Assembly (NCBI GenBank): GCA_035235625.1
Contig: CP141140.1
Span: 3,891,330 to 3,955,329, forward strand
DNA length: 64,000 bases
Reading direction: 5' to 3'
From: Saururus chinensis
Lineage: Eukaryota; Streptophyta; Magnoliopsida; Piperales; Saururaceae
Shown: piece by piece, positions 47,072-59,250 of the stretch
Layout of the letters: each line of letters starts with the position of its first letter
Numbering within the stretch: position 1 is the first letter of the stretch
Notes under the pieces: model-generated
What the model was told of the DNA's origin: nothing
The model's database searches: none
The model's input: the letters and a program-made list of their open reading frames with translations, nothing else
Position numbers and translations under genes: made by a program

Positions 47072-50000
47072 TGTAAGATCTCTCATCTTGAACCCGTTTA
47101 TTTTAATGATTATTTATCGGTTATCGTGTGGTTTAAGCATTTTTTGATTAAATTTGGTAATTTTTAAAAATAGTTTTAATCAAAACCAACTTCATAATTA
47201 TTAGTTTTAAGTGATTTTTGGGTTAAGCCTAAATTTTTGGGATTTTTCACTAATTTTTTTAAAATTAGGGTTTAGCGGGACCCCCCTGTGGGCCCCACTG
47301 ACAAAATTAAGGTTTTTTGACCAAAATGCCCCAGACATCAATGGAATACACTATAAAAAAATTTAGAATTTTTTAGACCTAATTTTGGGTTAAATTACTA
47401 AATTTCCTAATTTTAGTTAAAAACTCTATGTCTACGCCACATTTCTTTAAGGTATAGCCCAATCGCTCCTATAAAAGGAAAGAGCTATGCCATTTCCCAT
47501 TTGGAAATAGGCTTAGCAAGGAGATTTAGAACCTAATCCCCAATTAGGCCCGGAAAGGAAACAATTAGAGGTGAGTTTAGCATAATCTTAGCTTAATCTC
47601 TAGGTTTTTCTTAAATACTTCTTAATTTTGACTCCCCCCATCATTTCAATCAATTTTGAAAGCATAAAATTATTGTTTTACCTCTCTTCTCCAAGCCTGA
47701 ATCTTCAAAATCTTGTTTTTATGCTTCTAAAACCCTAGATCTAATGTTTATTTTTTATTTTTTAAAGCTAATTCGAGATTAGTTGTATGTTAACTTAAAA
47801 TTATATTTTTGGAAGGTGTTAGAGAAGATTGAAGGTTTAATCCAAACCAAATCAACAAGGAAATGTAATGGGTTCTTCCATCTCAGCTTTGGTGGTAAAA
47901 ATCTTGTTTTTCATGATTTTTTTAATGGGATTTGCTTGATTAGGACTCTAATGGTGGGCTTAATAAATGCTAATTTTTACTTTAATTTTTTAGGGTTTTG
48001 TTTAGAATAATTTAGATTAGTATTCTGGAAGGTTTGATTAATTTTTTATCAGATTTTCAGTTTAGCTAATCGAATAGCCTTGCAGGGAGATTGAACGACT
48101 ATACGACAGTTTTTGCTATTTTTGAAATTTATGCTTATTTCAATGTTTTAGTCCATTTAATGATTCTAATAGTTATGGGAGGTATGTTATGATGAAATTA
48201 GGCTACTGGAGGTGTAGAATTGATTATGGGAGTTTATAGAATGTGTTTAAGTGTGGTCATGTGGCACTATATTATGTTGATAATCATGTATGTTGATATT
48301 GAAGTACCTTGAACTTTTGAATGTTGGAATTTTTATGATTAGAATATGTTGCAACAGGGATATTATATGGAAAATAGTGAGACGTGTTCTCTTATAATGA
48401 GGATGGCTTATGGGCAAGTGATATGATCATGTTGTGGTTTAATGTGTGGAAAAATTATGTTTGTGGGAGTGAATGTTCAATTTCACATGGATGAATTTAA
48501 GCTTTATGGTGGTTTTCGCTTTAATTTTAGTTTGAAATCATTGTTTTGAATGTGTTTAAGCATGCGTATATTGTCTTATGAGTTTATGTTAAACATTGGT
48601 CATGTGCTTAGAATATGCATGAATACACACACATATGGGGAATCTACTATAAAATTGTAGTTAATTATGCCTTAATTATGATGCATGAGGGGACTGATTG
48701 GGAGCACATTCCATGTGTTGCTCACGGATGTATTATGGTATCATTTATCATGGATCAGTATTCATGGACGAAGTTTTACCAATGTTTAACCGGAATTAAT
48801 CGATTGTATGCAATGGTTGAGATTGAGTGCCGGATTAATCGCTCGGTGAATTAATCGAAACTTGGTTGGTCCGAAAGAACATGTTTTCAATTTAAGTTCT
48901 TGTGTGGAACATGTATACTCCCTGGGTTGAGTCTAGTTAAATTGAGTTATGTGGGGACGAGTTATGTACTTGTCTTGCAGATGAGATTATTGAGATTGTC
49001 ATTTGGACCCTGAGAATCCATAGTGGTACATCTTCATGCACTGGCTACCACGTGTTCTAGGGTTCCCTATGTGGGAATTCAGGCTCTCCCCACCGCAGGA
49101 GATGTCCTGGGGCGAACACACCTGCTCGAGGTTCTCTGTGTGAGATTTGAACTTTATTGTGTGTATTGTCCATGTGAGTAGCATTAGGGGCTGACCACCC
49201 TAATCTCTTATCTTTCCTGTGTGGAAAACGGACCGTGTCTCGCTTTCGTGGCCTTGAACGTGTCCTGCCTGTGTGGCAATACTTTTGTTTACTCCTTGAT
49301 AGAGGCATTCACCGATTGTATTGATGCATGTTGATTGTGAATGCTATGCATGATTGTGTATCATGTGTTTGACACATTTGTTGTGCAGGGCAAATGAGGT
49401 TAATGTGATATGAATGCATAATCAAAAGTGGTTTGATTTAGACACTATTATGCAGGTTTATGTGATAGGAATGCATGATTAGAAAGTATGTGAATGAGAC
49501 ACTATTATGCAGGTTTATGTAATATGAACGCATGATCATAAAGTGTGTGAATGTTACACTATTATACAAGTTTATGTGATATGAATGCATGATCAGAAAG
49601 TGTGTGAATGTTACACTATTATGCAGGTTTATGTGATATGAATGCCTAATAAAAATTGGTGTGATTGGGACACGATTATGTAGGTTTATGTGATATAAAT
49701 GTATGATCAGAAAGTGTGTGATTGAGACACTATTATACAGGTTTATGTCATATGAATGTGTGATCTAAAAAAGGTGTGAAAGACACTTTATATGTGATTT
49801 ATAGGATTATTAGGCTTGATTTGAGTATATTTGAACCAATACCTATGTGGGATGCATGTTAGGTTATAATTTTGAATATTTATGACTTGACTTGATAGGT
49901 ATGTCTTATGCAAGCTAGTTCTTATGTTTACGGTTAAATAAGGGTTTTAGCTAGTAAATGATCAAAAAGTAGTATAACATGTTAATTTTGGATCTAAATT

Positions 50001-50547
50001 GCTACATTGTCATGTAGTCGTGTTTTCTAATTATTATAGTTGTATTCAAACCATTATTGAGTTTTTATACTCACCCCACTTTCCTTGTTTTGTTTTGGGG
50101 CTGCATGGCGTGACATGCAGTCAGACATGATCTACTTTGTGAAGAAAGGTCGGGGAGAGCTTGGGAGTAGGAGTGGAGGCCACTAGATTTTGCATCTCTC
50201 TCTTATTATTTTGTTATGATGTTAGAACCCTTGTAGAGTGGTTCTTGTTTCAGACTTATGATATATTATATCTTTAATTTTGTTTGAGACCTTGTTTTGA
50301 GCCAAGTGTGTTGGCTATGGATTTTAGGGTTTGAGATTGTGGTTTAATTTAGAGTTTAAGTAACTCTTTTGATTCTACCTATTTACTCTAGCTCAAAGTA
50401 GTGTGTTACTCCGTTAATTAGACTGATAGTGGTAAGGGCATAAGTCTTCTACTATTTCTTTAACCATTTTTAATACCATCGCCCCCGTGCGCTGGACCGG
50501 CCCTTAGACTAGGTTCAGCTCGGGTCGGGCGGTGCCGGGGCGTGACA
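47072..50547 (+). mobile_element. Solo LTR-B copy 3
   Basis: Starts TGTAAGATCTCTCATC and ends CGGGGCGTGACA. Exact duplication CATAT is at 47067-47071 and 50548-50552. 3476 bp. TATA box TATAAAAG (47470-47477), 5' splice site GAGGTGAGT (47568-47576), degraded paired-palindrome region (48065-48105), and GAGTTTTTATACTC followed by ACCCC (50059-50076). More AT-rich than copy 2. Confidence 0.94.
49380..49785. repeat. About 57-bp tandem array in LTR-B copy 3
   Basis: Seven units with GTTTATGTGATATGAATGCA and GATCAGAAAGTGTGTGAATG. The corresponding sequence is single-copy in LTR-B copy 2 (about 36950-36985), where the neighbouring AGAGATACATCC unit is amplified instead. Confidence 0.88.
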
Positions 50548-50552
50548 CATAT

Positions 50553-51420
50553 ACATGCATTAGGGTTTATTAACCCCTAATACATGTTTACTCAACATTT
50601 CATATGCATTACAAAATCTTTGAAAATCATGTAATTATATGTAATTGCTATATAACTTTTGTCTTGCTATAAAACATACTAAAAATCTTTACCATAAGGT
50701 ACCATTGGTAACTTCACCGGCAAGTTGGCCAGATCACTGATGACATTGGTAGATCCACTGACATGTCGAAATCTAACCAACAGTGGGTTTGTTGGATGAG
50801 CCCACCTCATCAATCACATCGGCCTCACTGTCGCATGGTTTTGCATGCATATATGGGACATTGTTCACTGTTGTAGTCATCGACGTGTCAGTGACCTCCC
50901 CAATGATAAAAAAAACATGATTTGATATTCTCCTTCCTTCACAAATACATTTTTATTGCATCAAAACTATTAAAAAATATTTAAAAATAAGTTATCAACC
51001 AATTGAGTCACAAATCAAGCATTGGACTAGTCATAATCTGAATTCACCACTAAAGCACTTTCATGCAAAGCAAGACTCAAGGAAAAATAGAAACAAGAGT
51101 TCATGATCATCAAGAATTTTAAGAAAATTAAATTAGAAAGCTATTATTGAAATTCAAGTGGAGATTGTAATCCTACGTCACAAATGCGAACTTCTTCTTA
51201 TTCTTCGACATATGCTTCGCCCGAATCACCTCCGATCAGTATCCCAATGATGCCTAGACTCTTCTTGGACTCCCTTTTTACTCCTAATTCTAGATTATAC
51301 TCTATTTATACTATGATAACTACTTATGGAGTCTCATAATCATAAAACTACATTATTTTCCAAGATAATCGATGTATGCAGTTATCATCAACAGACCATC
51401 GATGAGTCGATCCTGAAAGT
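50553..51420. other. Unassigned AT-rich region
   Basis: No gene or certain repeat ends. Probably the continuation of the older repeat interrupted by LTR-B copy 3. Confidence 0.35.
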
Positions 51421-51429
51421 GCAAGAACA

Positions 51430-52526
51430 TATGTGGCCATATGTATAGTATTGGATTTTTAGTGAGAAATACAATGTCAAATTTATGTGTAATTTGAGTC
51501 ATAAAATAAAATACTTACTACTCAAGATCACATTATAAAGATGAAGTCAATCGGAAAACTCAAAAGTGTTTTCACATGTAAAAATATGCACACACAATGC
51601 ATTCACATATTTAGGGTAAAAAAATTATCATATTAAGATGTGAGAAAAAAATGAGTGGTAAATTGCATAAACATGTAAATTTTTATCTAAAATTAATCCA
51701 AAATAATTTTAATTTTTGGTACTGCAACAACATCGCAACATACTAGTGTATCACATTACTATTTATTGATCAATCGATTACTTAACAATTGATTAGCTAT
51801 TATAGTAGTTTTTTGTAAAACAAAGCCAAAAGTTTAACGATCGATTGGTCACTACAGCGATCAATCATTGGAGCTTGTAGTTTCCTATAATAGGTTATTC
51901 TGAGTTGAATTAAGTTCTTATTAAGGTCTAATATCTAAACCTACTTATATATAAGGGGTGTTTTGGATGTGAAAAGAGGAAAGAAGCTATTGTTAGCATA
52001 AAGAGAGATTGGTGAGTCTATTCTATTGAGTTTTGAGAGTATAGAACTTTCCTTTGGCTACATGCTTTAAAGATCAATTTAATTAGCCAAAAGAAAAGAG
52101 TCTTTCACAACACAACACACACAAAACTTCAGGAGTTGGAGCAAAGTTCTTTAATGGGAGATTGAATTGAAGACTCAAGGCTAAAGTGAAGGAACAAGAG
52201 GAGCCTATTCGAGGAGGCTAGAAAAAAACTAATGCAATTTAAGTAGAAGAAAAGCTTCAAATGCTTAAGTAGAATACTTGAAGGTCAACAACGAAAAAAA
52301 TTTGTTCGGAATCTAACTAAAAAAGAGTTTTTGGGCTAGAGTTAATAACAAAGCTTGGTGGTTTAATTGTGTCAATGTAATATTTTGCTTACTAGTGCAT
52401 TGATCTAGTCGTTAAGAGGTTGTCGTAGTTTTTTACCTGAGTTCAGGTTTTTAATGTAAAAATCCTTGTGTGAACTTGCTAATTTAATTTTTGATAAATA
52501 GATTAATCATGAATGATGCTTACTCA
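51430..52526 (+). repeat. Diverged direct repeat, left copy (LTR-like)
   Basis: Ordered similarity to 60110-60860: CGATCGATTGGTCACTACAG (51839), GGAGATTGAATTGAAGACTC (52158) and TCTAACTAAAAAAGAGTTTTT (about 52312) match ATCGATCAATCG, GGAGATTGACGACTC and ATCTAACCAAAAAGAGGAG in the right copy. Divergence is high. They could be two LTRs of one old element or two copies of one repeat. 52527-52531 is the TTAGG target site. Confidence 0.5.
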
Positions 52527-52531
52527 TTAGG

Positions 52532-54705
52532 TGTGACGCCCTGACCCACAAACCGACCCGGTCTGGGGGTCTGGAAATGATAAAAACCACACCCAGAACC
52601 AAGAGCAGCACACTCAGAGTGCGAGAGTCTTCTCGTTCCTCTACGTGCTTCAGAACTTTAGTGCATTGTTGCGCGTAGGCAAGAACAAACCTAATTATAT
52701 AACTAATTCGGACTGGGCCAACGTTGCATTGTCGTTGGTTGCCTATGTACCACGATGTTACTCCGATACGATCGAATCCGGACGTAGTTCTGCCTATTGG
52801 CTACTACATACAATCGGCATACCAAAAACACATACGAAAACACATATGTATACCCGAATATTTAATCGGGGTTATACGAATGCCCGATAAAACATCGGCA
52901 ACACACATCTCGCTCTATCATAGAGTCGAGCACCACACGACCACCACAACATTCCTCACTCTATCCTAGAGCAAGACCACACATCACACGTCTCACTCCA
53001 TCACTGAGCCGAGACCACACATCACACGTCTCGCTCCATCACTGAGCCGAGACCACATACATCACACGTCTCGCTATATCACTTAACCGAGATCGCACGC
53101 ATCACACGTCTTGCTCTATCATAGAGTGAGATGGAACACAATCATAGGTCTCGCTCTATTACTTAGCCGAGACCGAACACATACACAACACGTCTCGCTC
53201 TAACCCAGAGCGAGACGGAACACATCATAGCATATAAGCAAAGCATATCATAAGATAAATACACACACAACCCGTCTCTCTCTAACCCAGAGGGAGACGA
53301 CACACATCATGCATATAAGCATAGCATAACAATATATAAACACACACACAACCCGTCTCTCTCTCACCCAGAGCGAGACGGCACATAACATGGCATATAA
53401 GCAACACATATCATAATATAACACACGCTCAGCCCATCTCTCTCTAACCCAGAGCGAGACGGCACACTTCATAACTAGCACATGTCATTCTATAATTAAA
53501 TAGAAGGTAAGAAACTCTTACTCCCCTGATGTCTCACGAGGTAGCGGTATTCGGGAAGCTCATTTCTGGGCATCCTCCCCCTCAGGTCTGGAGACAGTGG
53601 ACAGAGCCTCCTCTAGCCCCCGCACGTTCTTCCCCTTCCACCAAAAGACAACCCGACCAACTCTCCCCTTTCTCGAAAACCTCATTTTCTGCGCCCGTGG
53701 GCGGCGGACAGAACCTCCCCTACTTGGGGTGTCCTTCACACATCGTGGCTCTTCGGTGTAGAACGGAGCCTCCCCTACATCGGGCCACTTCCCTTGATCT
53801 GGCCCGGTAACGGAGGACGAAGCCTCCTCTCTCACCGGGCCATCTCTCTCTCACTCTCGGCGCAGGAGGGCGGCGAACAGAGCCTCCTCTTGCCCGGGTC
53901 ATTCCTCCCTTATAGGAGCACCAACTTGAGGAATGGACCATGCCATTGCGTAGATCACCCTCGAATTAGCTAGGAACACCTCAAGAACGGAAGAAAACGG
54001 ACTCCAAACGAGTCCAGAAACTCTTCCGGAAAATAGAACGGGATCCAATTTATAGGGGAGGAGCCGAGAGCGTACGAAATGCTCTTGGGGACGCACGCGC
54101 CACGCATCACGCGTGCAGCCGAGCGCTGCACTCGCACCCCATGGTCACACCCCGCATCGCGCGGGGCCCGGCCCCGCACCGCGCAGGTCAACGGGCAGCT
54201 CCCGCACGTCGCGAGGGAGCCGGCCTGCGACGCGGGCCCTGTCCCGCGTACCCGCCAGACGATGCGCGGATGACCGCGCATCGCGCAGGCCCACGGGCCC
54301 CCCACCACGCGGCGCCGCTGACGCGGCTGCTGGCGTCAGCACTGATGCCAGCTAATTTGTCTTCACTTGATTAAAATAATATTTTTTATATTATTTTAAT
54401 TCTAAATTATCTTAAACTTCAACGCGCAATATCTTCTTACCCCGAAGTCAGAATCGCACATTCTACATACCGATAGACTCGTATAGATGAGCCCTTTGAT
54501 ACAAGACTACACATGGGTAGGTTATCCTACTCTTTTCACTCCCAGCCTCCGTTTCACGTGTTCTTTGATTTGTCACACTCGTTACTCCGAGCTCTTCCCA
54601 TCTTCAGGGGTTTCATCCCTTGAAACCCCCGACACTTAATCACAATTTACTAGATTACCCTTAACCCCACCCGGGTTAAGCGTAACCAGAAAATGGGTCA
54701 TTACA
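52532..54705 (-). mobile_element. Solo LTR-A copy d
   Basis: Plus-strand ends are TGTGACGCCCTGACCC and GGGTCATTACA; the element strand is minus. Exact duplication TTAGG is at 52527-52531 and 54706-54710. 2174 bp. On the element strand: CpG-dense block (54350-54065), TATA-like CTATAAATT (about 54050), GAGCCTCCTC-type subrepeats (53590-53900) and a hairpin array (52905-53475). Near 52700-52800 it aligns with the arms of the inverted repeat at the window's left edge. Confidence 0.94.
52905..53475. repeat. Array of about eleven short hairpin units
   Basis: Each unit is a near-perfect inverted repeat such as CTCGCTCTAACCCAGAGCGAG, with variants CTCCATCACTGAGCCGAG and CTCTATCATAGAGTGAG, separated by 20-45 bp of ACACATCA-like spacer. 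Both arms change together in several units (CTCTCTCT with AGAGGGAG; TTGCTCT with AGAGTGAG). Related units occur at 665-810 in LTR-A copy b. Confidence 0.85.
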
Positions 54706-54878
54706 TTAGGTGTGACCGCCATTTTTTTTATCGTCATAATGTTCAACACACTCTACCAACACATGTGCGTCCGAACACGACTGTCGTCAATGCAGATCAC
54801 AGTCACAGATGTTTTACATTAATAATAAGCATACCACGGAGTTATAGCACAACAAAATATTATTCATGCGCCGATTAG

Positions 54879-57310
54879 TGTAACGATCGTGAATTTTTGG
54901 TATGATTTCTTGCCTCTAATAAAATTATTTTATGAGTTTTTAATTATTTTAAATTATTTAGAGGCAGATATTTGGAGAGTTTTTATATATTTTGATAGAG
55001 CTCGGTGAGACGAGTGTAACAAACCCAAGAACACGTAAAACGGGGGTCAGGAGCGAAAGTTATGACCTCGGGAAAAGTGTCTTATGGGCGGGACCCACTT
55101 TGAAGGTATGAAGTAACCTACCCATGTGCGGTCTAGTTTCGAAGGGCTCATCGATATAAATTCATAGGTACTAAGAATGGACTATTCCGACTTTGAGGTA
55201 AAAAGATATTGTATTTTCAAATTCTGAAAAAGAAAATAGAATAAAAAAAATATTAACACGTCAGAAATCTGATGCAAGTCAGGCGTGGTGTGTCAGAAGA
55301 CTGATGGATGTCTAATGCACATCAGTTATGTGTCATACATGCGTCTTATGCGTGATGCGTGTCTGACACGCGTCACTCTCCCCTCTCTATATAAACCCAT
55401 TCCTACTTCATTTTATAAATGTTCTGAAACTTATTTTCTTCATTTCTCACTCATTTTAAAGTCTGTTTCCTTTTGTTAAAAAAGTGTTCTTAGTTAAATC
55501 GAGGGTGTTATATGCAATGGAAGCATTCATTCATCGAGTTAGTGACCTTATATGGGGAAACACCCCGAGGCAAGGGGAGATTCTGTCCATAGCCTATGGG
55601 CACGAAAAAGAGTTTCTGGAGTCGTTCGGAGTCCGTTTTCTTCCGTTGAAGAGGCATTCTTACCTAAATCGAGCATGTCGGATGTTGTGGCGGGGTTCTT
55701 TTCTTAGTTGGAGACCTCCAGAACCCCAGAAGGGGACATACAATTTTGTGGTGTCCAGTTTATTGGTTTCGAGCTCGCGCAAAAAGCAAGGTAGGGGCTT
55801 TTATCATTTCTTATGGCATGATTATAATATTTGGTTGTGTTTTTAACTTATTATATGACTCTCGCATGCTATACGTTAGAGATTATTTTCAAGTTATGAT
55901 TTATGGTTTCTGCACATATATCTGATCTGTTGAATGGTTAATCGTTGAGATAGAATATGATTTATATATCGTATATTTATAATGCTATTATGTATATTCG
56001 ATTAGTCGAATGATTTGCCACTGGAAGCGAATATGTTTTATACTACATGCATTATGATTGCCTCATATATAATAGTTTGATTGAATGTTTATTCGTAGAT
56101 TTTGATAAAAATTATATACGATGGAGCGTGTGAGAGAGCGACAAACTAGTTTTGCCACTGTTTTCATTGCGAATGAATACAATATATTTGAAAGACGGTT
56201 TTAGAGGACTTGTCCTTGTTAAAAGGAAGATACTCAAGATTATTTTTGAAAAGATGTATAAGCATGGTGATCGAGTCACTAAGGCGAGACAAAGAAGGGG
56301 TAACTGTCTCATTAGCATGAGCGACCAACCTTGCCTTTGTAGTTGTTGACAGTGACGCTCTCATGTCTTGTAGAGGCGGAGCTAGGATTTTTAAAAGGAT
56401 AAACATTGGGATAGAATGTTTTAAAAGAAAACAACGACTTTTTGGAGTCTGGGAACTCTAGGATATTTCAATTGAGTATGGGACTCACGAGTGTTTTGGT
56501 TGTCTAGAGCTATTATTGGGCGCCCCAATAGAGCTCCATTGACTAGATGAGGACACAATTAATCCGGTTCGGAATCGGATGCATGGTACTTATTTTTAGC
56601 CTGGTGAGCCCCTAATGAAAGGCAAGACCCCTGATTCGCCCCTAACGAAGGGCAACTATCAAGGCTACGCATGCTAAGGTAGAGAGTATCATGGGAAGAC
56701 TCTCTACTCTCTAGATCCTGGCTCCCCATGAGCACGAGTGGCTCTTCTATCCACAAGCACAAAAGATTTTGAGATGATCTGCGAAGAAGTAAGAGGTCGC
56801 TGCTTTGTACCCGCAACAAATTCTTATTAATATATGTCTGGGATGAGCCATGAGAGCTTGCAAACCCTAGTAGCATCTTCGATACGTAGGAAGAAGCTCT
56901 AGGGGTGGTTTTGGGTGAGAGGCACACCCTGTTTTTAATGAAACATATTATATAAGATATATGATGTGAAATTGTCGTGTGTTTATTCATCCCTGATCGT
57001 ATAAACTCCCCTACTGAGTATTTTGAAATACTCACCACCCCCCAGACTGTACAGGACTTGATGAAGCTTAGTGTGCGGGTAGAAGGGCCTACTCCGAGTT
57101 TTATCGTTGTGATTTAACATATTTCAACCACACCGAAACAAGTAAGAACTCTCATTATTTTTCTCTTGTGTGTTTGTACACGGGCCACGGTTCCTACGAA
57201 ATTATTATTATATTATTGCATAAGGTGAGCGGCTCCAGTCGCGGACCCAGGTAAACTCTAATATTTTTGTGAAAAGAAAATTATGCTTCCAAAAATCCCA
57301 GGGCGTGACA
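54879..57310 (+). mobile_element. LTR-A copy f nested in copy e
   Basis: Starts TGTAACGATCGTG and ends CAGGGCGTGACA; flanks ATTAG and CTTAG (four of five identical). 2432 bp. TATA box CTATATAAAC (55386-55395), 5' splice-like AAGGTAGGGG (55788-55797), CTGAGTATTTTGAAATACTC followed by ACC (57013-57035). The block upstream of TATA, CpG-rich in other copies, is here full of TG and CA words (55260-55380). Confidence 0.85.
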
Positions 57311-57820
57311 CTTAGGGATAGATCTTTCCCACGATGCTCTACCCTTTGCGCGCCACTTCCCGATTTATTTTTCTCGGCGGGCATCATCACTCTATGATTA
57401 TTCCAGGTTCTTAAGCCCATGAATTAATCATCACATCGTTCAAAACATAGAAACATCCATGCTAAAATAGTTCATTACATAGCATGTCTTCTATAAATCA
57501 ATCACATAAACTTAATCATGTTAAATCATGCGTAAAGAAGTTATACAAAGCACACATTTAGAGTTTAAAGTCCCCTACCTTAACCCTTGGTGACAAATTC
57601 ATAATATTAGAAGCCTCGAATAAAGAAACTAACTCCACCACAGCGTCCAGAATGTTGAATTCAGTAGGAAACACCTTTTGAATCACTCGATTCGGACTTA
57701 AAACGGTTGAGAACGAAGGAAAATAGGTTCAGAAGTGGAAAAACTGGAAACAGCCCAAAAAAGGCTCGAGACCACAATATATAGGCGTGCGCAAGTAGGA
57801 CTCTCACGCACCACATCCGC

Positions 57821-59250
57821 TGATAAGTATGAAATATATATCTATTTTATATGCCTTTTTACCTTATTTGCTAGTATAGATTAGGTTAATTTAGAGTTAG
57901 TTATAGTTTATTTAGATTAAGATAGATATTAGTATTTTAGTTTAATTATTAATGATTTTATAATTATTAGTAATTTAGACATGTATTTAAATCAAGTTGG
58001 AATTTTAGTTACTTTCTACATGTCTAAAGTATGATATTTTATATTTTGTAGGTAAAGTGCACTTATCGAGGTACTTGGACAATGTTTGAAATAATTAAAA
58101 ATAGTCTTGACATACTTTAAAGTGATTTGGATAACTTTTCGGAGTTATAAACAAGTTGGAAATTAATATGGACATGAAAAAAAGCTTAATGAACAGAATA
58201 TGGACTGTCCAAGAAAATTGTCCAGATTGCAGAAACAATGTAGCCGTTCGAACGGGCTGTAGGGCGTTCAAACGGGATAATGTGATTTTGAAGAAAAACT
58301 CAATATAAGCATTCGAACGGGCATGCAGGGCATTCGAACGGCATAACGCACAGTTTCCTTGTTTGACCCAAATTTCAATCCTTTTCATATTGGACTTCTT
58401 CCTACGGAACTTATGCCTATAAAAAGACATATTTGGCTTGAAACCTAGGATGTCAGTAGATTTTAGGAAGAGAAAAAGGAAGAAGAAGATGGAAGAGAAC
58501 TCAAAGCTTTCAATGGAGATTCAAGTGCTTTCTTCTACAATGGAAGGCTAAACTTTTCTTTTACTTAGAAGTTGATGAAGTTATTAATAAGTTTCAGTTT
58601 CTTTTCTTTTTAATTTAGATCTCAATTGTGAATGATGACAATTGTATGATATGAATTTCCTTTTTAATGGAAGAGCTTTTAATGTTTATTCAAATCTATG
58701 TTGATTTATTGTCTTGTAGATGATAGATTGATGTGGTTTTGATATTTGCATCTATTCTAATTTATGTGATTTAGATGAGATGGTCATACAATAGTTTTAA
58801 TGTTCAGATAATTAATGACTTGGATGAGTTATACTAAGATTAGACAGGTCATGCCTATAGCTAGTTTAGTGTAGATGATTCGTGCTATTGTCGAAGATAG
58901 TTCATGCCATGGAATTTAATTAATGATTCTTTCTGAAGTAATTCTAGCTTGTAGCTGAGAATACTTATTCATATTCACACTAGATTTAGGTTAAAAGTTA
59001 AGGAATTGTTATGGTTCTATAGGGCATTCAATTTCCTAAGTAATTTCCATCATATTAATCTCTTGCTTTTAAACTAGTTGATTCATTTCTTTTGCTTAAT
59101 TTAAGTTTAAGTTCTTTCTAGTTTTTAATTAGTAAATTCCTCTTTAGATTTAGTAATAATTCATCCGTCCCTGAGGTTTGACAACCCTTAAATACTTATC
59201 CTAGTACAATTACCTTGTACACTTGCAAAGAGTTTAATTATAAACGATCA
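57821..59250 (+). mobile_element. Tat/Athila-like solo LTR (family F) nested in copy e
   Basis: Starts TGATAAGTATGAAATATATA and ends near TATAAACGATCA. The segment CCCTGAGGTTTGACAACCC .. TTGTACACTTGCAAAGAG close to the 3' end is typical of Tat/Athila-type Ty3/gypsy LTRs. Flanking LTR-A sequence continues on both sides (CACGCACCACATCCGC and CGCGCGCACTTCACATTG). The exact 3' end and target duplication are uncertain by a few bases. Contains two paired palindromic motifs (58243-58281 and 58309-58342). Confidence 0.7.
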
